From an uncultured Faecalibacterium sp. (GTDB lineage: Bacteria; Bacillota; Clostridia; Oscillospirales; Ruminococcaceae): a stretch of 13,577 nucleotides of DNA. Shown one piece after another: positions 1 through 5,591 of this stretch (the first letter of the stretch is position 1; every line of letters starts with the position of its first letter). Location: the NCBI GenBank assembly GCA_934501115.1, contig CAKSTO010000057.1, forward strand, positions 1 to 13,577, written 5' to 3'. The position numbers and the translations under genes are program-made. Below the pieces are notes generated by a model that was not told where the DNA came from, ran no database searches, and saw nothing but the letters and a program-made list of their open reading frames with translations.

Positions 1-1
1 C

Positions 2-298
2 AAATATAACTTGTGTACCGTGCAGCGTCTGGCGGCACTGGGCACAGCCCTGCAGCCGGAACACGCGGCTGATTTTGAAGCACTTTCCAAATTGGCCGAA
101 CGGCTGGAGGCCGACGGCGTGTGCTGCCGCATTTCACAGCTGGCCGTGAACGGCCGCGACCTGATGGCGGCAGGCATCCCGGCAGGTGCCGGCCTGCGCA
201 AGGTGCTGGAAGAACTGCTGGAGGGAGTCATCCGGGAAGAATACCCTAACGAAAAGCAGACCCTGCTGGCACAGGCAAAGAAATTTTCTGCGTCTTGA
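2..298 (+). CDS. cca: CCA tRNA nucleotidyltransferase, C-terminal part (5' end outside window)
   Basis: The reading frame is open from the left edge (bases 2-4 AAA) to a TGA at 296-298, so about 98 C-terminal residues are visible. The last 50 residues carry the C-terminal signature of bacterial CCA-adding enzymes: LAVNGRDLMAAGIPAG, then a helix KVLEELLEGVIREEYPNEK. This is the tRNA-binding body/tail region; the catalytic head (nucleotidyltransferase domain) lies upstream and is not seen. The enzyme adds or repairs the 3' CCA end of tRNAs in the cytosol. The TTG at 11 is not a real start, because the family is about 400-450 residues long. It is followed after 68 bp by mnmA, another tRNA enzyme. 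The mnmA promoter overlaps this stop codon, so mnmA need not depend on cca transcription. Confidence 0.85.
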   Translation, partial: KYNLCTVQRLAALGTALQPEHAADFEALSKLAERLEADGVCCRISQLAVNGRDLMAAGIPAGAGLRKVLEELLEGVIREEYPNEKQTLLAQAKKFSAS

Positions 299-329
299 CA
301 AGCGGTTTTGCCTGCGTTACTATTATACT
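295..329 (+). promoter_or_regulatory. Candidate sigma-A promoter for mnmA
   Basis: A perfect -35 box TTGACA lies at 295-300 and overlaps the cca stop codon. Several A/T-rich -10 candidates follow: TACTAT at 318-323 (17-bp spacer), TATTAT at 321-326 and TATACT at 324-329. Only the first has ideal spacing; the others match the consensus better but sit far from the -35. Confidence 0.5.
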
Positions 330-366
330 ACTATTTTAGTGTGCTGATCGCACCAAAGGAGAAATT

Positions 367-1473
367 ATGACCATTCAGACCCCTGATTCAAACCGTCCCA
401 AGGCGCTCATCGCAATGAGCGGCGGCGTGGACAGCTCGGTGGCAGCGTGGCTGATGCAGCAGGCCGGATACGACTGCGCCGGAGTCACGATGCGGCTCAC
501 ACGCAACGAAACGCTGGGGCAGTCCGGTTTTCATACCTGCTGCTCGGAAAAGGATATCGAGGACGCCGCCGAGGTGGCGTTTGCGCTGGACATCCCGTAC
601 GAAGTGGTAGATTTTACCGCTGATTTCCGGGAGCAGATCATTGAAAAGTTCGTCCGCGTGTATGAGGCGGGCGGCACGCCGAACCCCTGCATCGACTGCA
701 ACAAATATATGAAGTTCCGCCATCTGCTGGACTGGGCGGAGGCGCATGGCATGGAGTATGTCGTCACCGGACATTATGCCCGGGTGGAGCAGGATGAGAC
801 GACCGGCCGCTGGCTGCTCAAAAAGGGGCTGGACGAGGGGAAGGATCAGAGCTATGTGCTCTATAATCTTACGCAGGAGCAGCTGGCGCATGTCCGACTG
901 CCGCTGGGGGCTCTGCATAAGACCGAGGTGCGCGAGGTCGCCGAGCAGCACAAATTCGTCAACGCCCGCAAGCACGACAGTCAGGACATCTGCTTTGTGC
1001 CGGACGGCGATTACGCCCGCTTTATGGAGGACTTTACCGGCAGGCATTATCCGGCCGGCGATTTTCTGGACGAGAACGGCAAAGTGGTGGGCACTCACAA
1101 CGGTGCGGTGCGGTATACCATCGGTCAGCGCAAGGGGCTTGGTCTGGCACTGGGCGCGCCCGTGTACGTCTGCGGCAAGGATATGCAGGCCAACACCGTG
1201 ACCGTGGGCGCGGAAGAAAACCTCTTCGACAGCATCGTCTATGCGGATGAGGTCAACTGGATCGCAATTCCGGAGCTGACCGAACCGCTGCGTGTCACAG
1301 CCCGCACCCGGTACCATCAGGTGGAGCAGGCCGCGACCGTCTACCCGGCGGAGTGCGGCTTCCGGCTTGAATTTGACCAGCCCCAGCGTGCCCCCACGCC
1401 CGGGCAGGCGGTGGTCCTGTATCAGGGCGATGTGGTGCTGGGCGGCGGCACCATCACCCGCGTAGAAAAGTGA
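367..1473 (+). CDS. mnmA: tRNA-specific 2-thiouridylase MnmA
   Basis: This 368-residue protein has the normal length for MnmA. It thiolates U34 in the wobble position of tRNA-Lys, -Glu and -Gln, using ATP to adenylate the base and sulfur relayed from a cysteine desulfurase. Visible signatures are the PP-loop SGGVDSS (residues 18-24), NPCIDCN with the first catalytic Cys at 108, VTGHYARV, KDQSYVLYNL, and QDICFVPDG with the second catalytic Cys at 209 (equivalent to E. coli Cys102/Cys199). A GAVRYTIGQRKGLG block begins the central beta-barrel domain. The start ATG is preceded by AAGGAG at 356-361 with 5-nt spacing. It sits between cca and tcdA, both also tRNA enzymes. No terminator is seen before tcdA, so co-transcription is plausible. 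I see nothing degraded in the gene. Confidence 0.96.
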   Translation: MTIQTPDSNRPKALIAMSGGVDSSVAAWLMQQAGYDCAGVTMRLTRNETLGQSGFHTCCSEKDIEDAAEVAFALDIPYEVVDFTADFREQIIEKFVRVYEAGGTPNPCIDCNKYMKFRHLLDWAEAHGMEYVVTGHYARVEQDETTGRWLLKKGLDEGKDQSYVLYNLTQEQLAHVRLPLGALHKTEVREVAEQHKFVNARKHDSQDICFVPDGDYARFMEDFTGRHYPAGDFLDENGKVVGTHNGAVRYTIGQRKGLGLALGAPVYVCGKDMQANTVTVGAEENLFDSIVYADEVNWIAIPELTEPLRVTARTRYHQVEQAATVYPAECGFRLEFDQPQRAPTPGQAVVLYQGDVVLGGGTITRVEK

Positions 1474-1510
1474 TTTGAGAAAAGCTATAAACGTTACGGC
1501 AGCAATAAAG

Positions 1511-1567
1511 CCTTCCCCCGGTCGGGGGAAGGTGGCATGACGCAAAGCGGCATGACGGATGAGGGCG
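1511..1567 (-). repeat. Partial copy of the CTCGCCCTCTC palindromic repeat (variant)
   Basis: Read on the minus strand, this stretch starts CGCCCTCATCCGTCATGCCG, continues to TGCCACC and ends in a perfect 10-bp hairpin with a 2-nt loop (arms 1511-1520 and 1523-1532). The order of blocks matches one half of the fuller copies at 3881-4028 and 10762-10912. The hairpin sequence itself differs (CCTTCCCCCG instead of CTCTCCC), so it is a diverged half-element in the mnmA-tcdA gap. Confidence 0.55.
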
Positions 1568-1643
1568 CGGGGATCCGCAGCCGCATTCCGTCTGCCCTGC
1601 GATGCAAAAGCGCAGCCGGAAAGCGCACAATAAGGAGAACAAA

Positions 1644-2414
1644 ATGCAAAATCAGTATTCCCGCACGCAGCTGCTGCTGGGGGCGGAAGCGATGGAAAAA
1701 CTGCACAATTCCCGCGTGGCGGTGTTCGGCATTGGCGGCGTGGGCGGTTACACGGTCGAAGCACTGGCACGCAGCGGCGTGGGTGCACTGGATCTGATCG
1801 ATGACGACAAGGTCTGCCTGACCAACCTCAACCGCCAGATCATCGCCACCCGCAAGACGGTGGGAAAATATAAGGTGGATGTGGCCGAAGAGCGTGTCCA
1901 TGACATCGACCCCGACATCAAGGTGACCACCCATAAGTGCTTTTTTGGCCCGGAAACGCAGGATCAGTTTGACTTTACCCAGTTTGACTATGTGGTAGAT
2001 GCCATCGACACCGTCACCGGCAAGCTGGCGCTTGTGATGAAGTGCAAGGAGGCGGGCACCCCCATCATCTGCTCCATGGGCGCAGGCAACAAGATGGATC
2101 CGACCCGTTTCGAGGTGACCGACATCTACAAGACCTCGGTCTGCCCGCTGGCAAAAGTCATGCGCACCGAGTGCCGCAAGCGCCGGATCAAGCACCTGAA
2201 GGTGGTCTATTCCAAGGAGCCTGCCATGACCCCCATGGAAGACGATTCCATCAGCTGCAAGGATCACTGCATCTGTCCTCCGGGCACCCAGCGCAAGTGC
2301 ACCCAGCGCCGCTCGGTGCCGGGCTCCAATGCCTTTGTGCCGTCGGTGGCGGGGCTCATCATCGGCGGCGAGGTGGTCAAAGACCTCGTGGGCTTTGTGC
2401 CGATGAAGGGGTAA
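1644..2414 (+). CDS. tcdA: tRNA threonylcarbamoyladenosine dehydratase (TcdA/CsdL family)
   Basis: A 256-residue E1-like (ThiF/MoeB fold) enzyme that uses ATP to cyclise N6-threonylcarbamoyladenosine at tRNA position 37 to ct6A. The nucleotide-binding loop GIGGVGG is at residues 29-35, followed by LIDDDKVCLTNLNRQI (50-66), the family-typical DAIDTVTGK (119-127), CSMGAGNKMDPTRFEVTDI (143-161) and the C-terminal PGSNAFVPSVAGLIIGGEVV. I chose ATG 1644 because AAGGAG at 1632-1637 sits 6 nt upstream and the protein then begins like family members; an in-frame ATG at 1602 has no good SD. One oddity is a Cys-rich insert at about residues 205-219 (C205, C209, C211, C219) just before the PGSNAF motif. 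No promoter of its own is evident, so it probably shares the mnmA transcript. Confidence 0.93.
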   Translation: MQNQYSRTQLLLGAEAMEKLHNSRVAVFGIGGVGGYTVEALARSGVGALDLIDDDKVCLTNLNRQIIATRKTVGKYKVDVAEERVHDIDPDIKVTTHKCFFGPETQDQFDFTQFDYVVDAIDTVTGKLALVMKCKEAGTPIICSMGAGNKMDPTRFEVTDIYKTSVCPLAKVMRTECRKRRIKHLKVVYSKEPAMTPMEDDSISCKDHCICPPGTQRKCTQRRSVPGSNAFVPSVAGLIIGGEVVKDLVGFVPMKG

Positions 2415-2450
2415 AACAGACTGCAGACTCCTGCTGTGTGGGACGATTTT

Positions 2451-2567
2451 GAATGCGCTCCGCGTTTGCTTTGCGCATAAGCTAAGGAAGTTATAGTTTT
2501 GATTTTGGGGTCCAGAAACGCCTGCGGGCGTTTCCGAACCCCATTTTCATGGGAGAGGGTCGTGGAG
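2451..2567 (+). repeat. Two-hairpin repeat, copy A
   Basis: Stem 1 is ATGCGC (2453-2458) with GCGCAT (2473-2478) around a 14-nt loop TCCGCGTTTGCTTT. An A/T-rich linker (2479-2506) leads to stem 2 (2507-2522 with 2527-2542, two mismatches, loop TGCG at 2523-2526). A tail ATTTTCATGGGAGAGGGTC follows from 2543. The same order of parts occurs in copy B (9268-9376, plus strand) and copy C (2658-2766, minus strand). Stem sequences differ but pairing is kept. The copy starts 36 bp after the tcdA stop and might also end that transcript. Confidence 0.75.
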
Positions 2568-2603
2568 GAAAGGCTTGTGCTTGCGGGCAGAACGTTAACT
2601 CCG

Positions 2604-2636
2604 CCGCGCGAATGTTTCCGCAGGAAACCAGCGCGG
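2604..2636. repeat. Hairpin between inverted repeat copies A and C
   Basis: CCGCGC (2604-2609) pairs with GCGCGG (2631-2636), and inside it GTTTCC (2614-2619) pairs with GGAAAC (2623-2628) around GCA. On the minus strand the inner part reads TTTCCTGCGGAAA, echoing the TGCG loop of the flanking repeats. It may be a decayed stem-2 unit or the centre of a larger composite element. No gene is visible from 2415 to 2934. Confidence 0.4.
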
Positions 2637-2657
2637 CAGCTTCCGCTTTCGGTTATG

Positions 2658-2766
2658 ACTCCTCCCGTGAAAAGGCAATTCTGGAAAATCCGCAGATTTT
2701 CCAGAATTGCGAAATAAAATAATAATTCCGCTGAAAATGGTCAGAGCGTCCGCGGAGACCATTTGA
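2658..2766 (-). repeat. Two-hairpin repeat, copy C (inverted relative to copy A)
   Basis: On the minus strand stem 1 is AAATGGTC (complement of 2757-2764) with GACCATTT (complement of 2735-2742) around loop TCCGCGGACGCTCT. An A/T-rich linker (2711-2734) follows, then a perfect 16-bp stem 2 (2695-2710 with 2675-2690) with loop TGCG, and a tail CTTTTCACGGGAGGAGT (complement of 2658-2674). Copies A and C face each other tail to tail. 2451-2766 can therefore also be read as one 316-bp unit with terminal inverted arms of about 110 bp, as in a MITE. Confidence 0.75.
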
Positions 2767-2807
2767 AATCGTATTTTTTGCGCGCTGCAGCGTTCCATAA
2801 CATAAAT

Positions 2808-2837
2808 TTGCAATCAATTTGCAATTTAGTATTGCAA
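2808..2837. promoter_or_regulatory. Candidate operator with three TTGCAA boxes over the transporter promoter
   Basis: TTGCAA occurs at 2808-2813, 2819-2824 and 2832-2837. The last two form a perfect inverted repeat TTGCAAT (2819-2825), 5-nt spacer, ATTGCAA (2831-2837), and the right half coincides with the -35 box. The 20-mer TGCAATCAATTTGCAATTTA (2809-2828) recurs with one change at 2877-2896. A dyad overlapping a promoter suggests a repressor site; the regulator is not in the window. Confidence 0.55.
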
Positions 2838-2860
2838 TTGGAGAGGATATCGTGTATAAT
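2832..2860 (+). promoter_or_regulatory. Promoter of the ArsP_2-type transporter gene
   Basis: A -35-like TTGCAA at 2832-2837 is followed by a 17-bp spacer and a perfect -10 TATAAT at 2855-2860. The start codon is about 75 bp downstream. The -35 lies inside a palindrome, so regulated transcription is likely. Confidence 0.65.
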
Positions 2861-2876
2861 CATCTCTGCTTGAAAA

Positions 2877-2896
2877 TGCAATCAACTTGCAATTTA
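2877..2896 (+). promoter_or_regulatory. Second copy of the TTGCAA-containing operator sequence in the leader
   Basis: TGCAATCAACTTGCAATTTA repeats the upstream 20-mer (2809-2828) with 19 of 20 bases, exactly 68 bp further on. It lies downstream of the -10 box and upstream of the start codon. The pair brackets the promoter, an arrangement common for cooperative or looping repressors. Confidence 0.45.
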
Positions 2897-2934
2897 TGAA
2901 AATAAAGCAGACCGCTGTTACTTTTGGAGTGTAT

Positions 2935-3822
2935 ATGGAACTGTTTCTGGATGTTCTGGGCGAATCTCTGGTGGATACCGCCAAAATGCTGCCCTTCCTG
3001 TTTTTGGCCTATCTTCTGATCGAATACATCGAGACCCGCCACGGTGAGCGCATCGAAGCGCTGCTGGCCGGGGGCGGCCGCTGGGGTGCTGTGCCCGGTG
3101 CAGTGCTGGGCTGTGTGCCGCAGTGCGGCTTTTCGGCCATCGCGTCGAACTTCTATTCCTCCCGCGTCATCACGCTGGGCACCCTGATGGCAGTCTACCT
3201 TGCCACCAGCGACGAAGCTATCCCGCTGCTGGTATCCATGCCGGCTTACTGGGATAAGCTGGCGGTGCTCATGGTCATCAAGGTGGTATATGCTGTCGCT
3301 GTGGGCTTTGCGCTTGACTTTGTCCTGCGCGGTGTGCTGCCCAAAAGCCTGCGTGGTGGCTACACCGGCCACGCGGATGAAGTGGACTGCCACGAGGAGC
3401 ACAACGACGAAGCCGGAAATGCACAGCCCATCTGGAAGGCGGCCCTGCGCCACACGCTGGAGATCTTCGTGTTCATTTTTGCGTTCAGTCTGGTGTTCGG
3501 CCTGATCGTCGAGGGCGTGGGCGAGGACGTCTTTGCCAGCGTTCTGGGCCGCATGGGCTTCTTCCAGCCGGTTGTGGCCGCTCTGATAGGCCTGATCCCC
3601 AATTGTGCTGCCAGTGTGCTGCTGACCCAGCTGTATGTGGAGGGCGCGCTGCGCTTTTCCAGTCTGGTGGCAGGCCTGTGCACCGGCGCAGGCGTGGGTC
3701 TGGCAGTGTTGTGGCGTGCCAACCCCTCGTGGAAGCAGAACCTCTTCATCACCGGCCTGACATGGGCAGCGGGAGCTTTTCTCGGCGTGGCGATGCAGGT
3801 GGTCGTGGCCGTGTTTGCATGA
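2935..3822 (+). CDS. ArsP_2-family multi-pass membrane transporter (putative heavy-metal/manganese or arsenic exporter)
   Basis: A hydrophobic protein of 295 residues in two pseudo-symmetric halves, each with a P/C/N-rich re-entrant-like motif: GCVPQCGFS (residues 59-67) and IPNCAAS (221-227). Several hydrophobic segments flank each motif (about 10-30, 80-100, 110-135, 175-195, 210-280). A hydrophilic loop at about 146-159 is rich in His, Asp, Glu and Cys (HADEVDCHEEHNDE) and could bind a metal. The order and motifs fit Pfam ArsP_2 (10-TM putative heavy-metal exporter), whose members are variously named arsenic efflux protein or putative manganese transporter; the substrate cannot be decided here. 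I chose ATG 2935 because GGAG at 2926-2929 precedes it by 5 nt and the protein then starts MELFLDVL. Starts at 2887 and 2896 lie inside an operator-like repeat. It is a single-gene unit with its own promoter and terminator. Confidence 0.75.
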   Translation: MELFLDVLGESLVDTAKMLPFLFLAYLLIEYIETRHGERIEALLAGGGRWGAVPGAVLGCVPQCGFSAIASNFYSSRVITLGTLMAVYLATSDEAIPLLVSMPAYWDKLAVLMVIKVVYAVAVGFALDFVLRGVLPKSLRGGYTGHADEVDCHEEHNDEAGNAQPIWKAALRHTLEIFVFIFAFSLVFGLIVEGVGEDVFASVLGRMGFFQPVVAALIGLIPNCAASVLLTQLYVEGALRFSSLVAGLCTGAGVGLAVLWRANPSWKQNLFITGLTWAAGAFLGVAMQVVVAVFA

Positions 3823-3836
3823 CCAAAGATTTTGAG

Positions 3837-3871
3837 AAAGCTGTCCTGTGGAAACGCAGGGCGGCTTTTTT
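3837..3871 (+). terminator. Rho-independent terminator after the transporter gene
   Basis: A 12-bp stem (3837-3848 with 3857-3868, two G-T pairs) around an 8-nt loop runs straight into TTTTTT (3866-3871). It lies 14 bp after the stop codon. Confidence 0.85.
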
Positions 3872-3880
3872 GTTTAGCGG

Positions 3881-4028
3881 GCTCACCCTCTCAGTCATTC
3901 GCTTTGCTCATGACAGCTCTCCCAAAGGGAGAGCCTCTGGCGAAGAGGAAAACTTTTTGGTTTTGCCAAAGCCTCTCACTTTGGGAGAGGTGGATGCGAC
4001 CAGCGGGAGCAGACGGAGAGGGCGAGGA
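3881..4028. repeat. Full-length CTCGCCCTCTC-type palindromic repeat
   Basis: The left end GCTCACCCTCTCAGTC (3881-3896) is an imperfect inverted copy of the right end GACGGAGAGGGCGAGG (4012-4027). Inside lie CTCTCCC-AAA-GGGAGAG and CCTCTCACTTTGGGAGAGG hairpins, separated by a stretch with GGTTTTGCCAAAG. The element contains two mutually inverted halves and no coding signal. It fills the gap between the transporter terminator and the HAD gene promoter. A second complete copy is at 10762-10912, and partial ones are at 1511-1567 and 6230-6281. Confidence 0.75.
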
Positions 4029-4075
4029 CGCCCCTCTTTTTTCAAAAAACTGCCCCACAGCTTCTGAAAATATGG

Positions 4076-4081
4076 TATACT
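4076..4081 (+). promoter_or_regulatory. Possible -10 box for the HAD phosphatase operon
   Basis: TATACT lies 31 bp before the ATG at 4113. No convincing -35 is found at 16-18 bp; the best are CCCACA-like sequences near 4054-4059, so the call is weak. Confidence 0.35.
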
Positions 4082-4112
4082 GGTACAAAACAGTTCCATA
4101 GGGGAGAAGAGA

Positions 4113-5006
4113 ATGCAATACAAGATTCTGGCAAGTGATTATGACAACACGCTGGTGCCCTTCGGCGAACCCCAGCCCCGCCCGGCGGTCGTCAAGGAAA
4201 TAAAGAAACTGCAGGCGGCAGGCGGAAAATTTGTGCTGAGCACAGGCCGGGCTTTCCCGTGCATCGCGCTCCCGGGGCAGCTGGGCGGGATCCGGTTCGA
4301 CTACGCCATCACCTGCAATGGTGCCTGTGTGGTGGACCGCGAGGGTCGCATCGTGGCAGAGCACCCGCTCACCGCTGAAGAAATGTATGCGCTGGTGGAT
4401 TTCTGCGAGGATTATAACTATCCGCTGCAGTTCAATTTCAGGGATGCCTGCTACGCCTACTGCGAGTATGAATATCTGCACAGGGGCTACCAGCAGATGA
4501 ACAGCATCGGGCTGGACTGTGTGGACGGCGAAGATCAGGACCGCCACCTGATCGATATGCCCCACGCGGCCTTTGCGGCAGTGCCGCCGGAGCACGTGGC
4601 AGATTTTGCGGCAAAGTACGGTCATCTGGGCCTGCACTGGATGCAGGTGGGGGCGCAGAATGCCGACGGCCTGTGCTACTACGACATCGTGCGCGGTGGA
4701 ATGGACAAGGGGGTTGGCCTTGCTGACCTGTGTGAAAAAATGGGTCTGACGCTGGCCGATGCTGTGGCGGCGGGCGATTCTGCCAACGATATCGGGATGC
4801 TGAAGGCGGCCGGGCTCGGTGTCTGCATGGCAAACGGCACCGAGGATGCAAAGGCGGCGGCTGACCGTGTGATCGGGGATGTGCGCGAAGACGGCCTTGC
4901 GGATCTCATTGAGGAGCTGTGGTTTGGAGGCCCCAAAGCGGAGTCATCCGGCAAGGATCTGGGCTCTGCGTGGGGCAGGATCGAACAGGCGGGCAGTGAA
5001 AAATGA
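4113..5006 (+). CDS. Cof-type HAD-IIB family hydrolase (sugar/nucleotide phosphatase)
   Basis: A 297-residue haloacid-dehalogenase phosphatase. Motif I is DYDNT with nucleophile D9 and acid/base D11, motif II is STGR (43-46), motif III is Lys199 in MDKG, and motif IV is GDSAND (221-226), which holds Mg2+. The large cap inserted between motifs II and III marks subclass IIB (Cof/YidA-like), whose members dephosphorylate small phosphometabolites in the cytosol; the substrate cannot be read from sequence. A charged tail of about 25 residues (after 270) extends beyond the usual family end. GGGGAG at 4101-4106 with 6-nt spacing supports this ATG. Its stop codon overlaps the start of the downstream glycosylase (ATGA at 5003-5006), so the two are translationally coupled. 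Confidence 0.9.
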   Translation: MQYKILASDYDNTLVPFGEPQPRPAVVKEIKKLQAAGGKFVLSTGRAFPCIALPGQLGGIRFDYAITCNGACVVDREGRIVAEHPLTAEEMYALVDFCEDYNYPLQFNFRDACYAYCEYEYLHRGYQQMNSIGLDCVDGEDQDRHLIDMPHAAFAAVPPEHVADFAAKYGHLGLHWMQVGAQNADGLCYYDIVRGGMDKGVGLADLCEKMGLTLADAVAAGDSANDIGMLKAAGLGVCMANGTEDAKAAADRVIGDVREDGLADLIEELWFGGPKAESSGKDLGSAWGRIEQAGSEK

Positions 5007-5491
5007 GCTTTGCACCGGTCTATAATGAACACAGCCGGGCGCTGATCCTTGGCACATGGCCCAGCCCCAAAAGCCGCGAGATGGCCTTTTACTACGGCCA
5101 CCCGCAGAACCGCTTCTGGCCGATGATGGCTGCCCTGACCGGGGAGCAGATGCCCGCCCGGGAGGACATTGAAGCCAAAAAGCAGATCATCCTGTGCCAT
5201 GGGCTGGCGCTGTGGGATACGCTGGAACGCTGCACCATCACCGGCGCATCGGACGCGTCGATCAAAGATGCGGTGCCGAATGATATCGCCGCGCTGCTGG
5301 AAAAAGCGCCCATCGAGGCGGTGTTCTGCAACGGAGCTGCGGCATACCGTATTTATACAAAATATCTGCTGCCGGTGTCCGGCATCGAGGCTGTCCGGCT
5401 GCCCAGCACCAGCCCGGCCAATGCGGCCTGCCGCCCGGAAAAGCTGCGGGAGATCTGGGGTGCAGCGCTGGCTCCGTGGATTTCCAAATGA
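5003..5491 (+). CDS. Hypoxanthine (deoxyinosine)-DNA glycosylase, UDG superfamily
   Basis: A 162-residue protein matching the small UDG-superfamily hypoxanthine-DNA glycosylases. The first motif is LILGTWPSPKSRE (residues 14-26), followed by YYGHPQNRFW (30-39), the CHGLALWD block (65-72), SIKDAVPNDI (86-95), the NG pair at 110-111, and the second active-site motif LPSTSPANA (133-141). These enzymes cut the N-glycosidic bond of deoxyinosine formed by adenine deamination, opening base-excision repair. The start ATG overlaps the HAD stop (ATGA), and no separate SD is needed if ribosomes reinitiate. Pairing with a phosphatase might hint at nucleotide-pool or deaminated-base housekeeping, but this is inference from adjacency only. 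No terminator hairpin is clear downstream. Confidence 0.88.
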   Translation: MSFAPVYNEHSRALILGTWPSPKSREMAFYYGHPQNRFWPMMAALTGEQMPAREDIEAKKQIILCHGLALWDTLERCTITGASDASIKDAVPNDIAALLEKAPIEAVFCNGAAAYRIYTKYLLPVSGIEAVRLPSTSPANAACRPEKLREIWGAALAPWISK

Positions 5492-5521
5492 TTGCAAAGC
5501 TGTAAATTATCCGTGAAGCTC

Positions 5522-5549
5522 TTGCGTTTTTTGCAAAGGGCAGTATTAT
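5522..5549 (+). promoter_or_regulatory. Possible promoter of the xpaC-telA-lemA-TPM operon
   Basis: TTGCGT at 5522-5527, a 16-bp spacer and TATTAT at 5544-5549 lie about 45 bp before the first gene. An alternative pairing is TTGCAA 5531-5536 with TAGCAT 5553-5558. Both are weak, but a promoter is expected here because the preceding gene ends at 5491. Confidence 0.35.
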
Positions 5550-5560
5550 GGATAGCATAA

Positions 5561-5574
5561 GGGGCATCTGCCCC
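5561..5574 (+). promoter_or_regulatory. Small GC hairpin just upstream of the XpaC-like gene's SD
   Basis: GGGGCA-TC-TGCCCC is a perfect 6-bp hairpin ending 4 nt before AAGGAG (5579-5584). The loop is very tight (2 nt, or 4 nt if the inner pair is open). It might stabilise the operon mRNA's 5' end; there is no T tract, so it is not a terminator. Confidence 0.35.
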
Positions 5575-5591
5575 GGACAAGGAGATAAAAC

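Noticed and set aside
388..1788. 466-codon open frame on the minus strand opposite mnmA
   Set aside because: It lies antisense to a well-supported MnmA frame, has no recognisable domain, is rich in His/Arg/Ala as expected of a GC-rich antisense frame, and has no SD.
2499..2717. 72-codon plus-strand frame in the tcdA-transporter gap
   Set aside because: It is made entirely of the repeat hairpins and their spacer, with no SD and no protein-like pattern.
2887..2934. Upstream TTG/ATG starts for the transporter
   Set aside because: They fall in the second operator copy and lack an SD; ATG 2935 has GGAG at the right spacing and gives a typical family N-terminus.
3881..4028. CRISPR array or tandem repeat
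   Set aside because: There are no regularly spaced direct repeats; the copies in this window are dispersed inverted elements.
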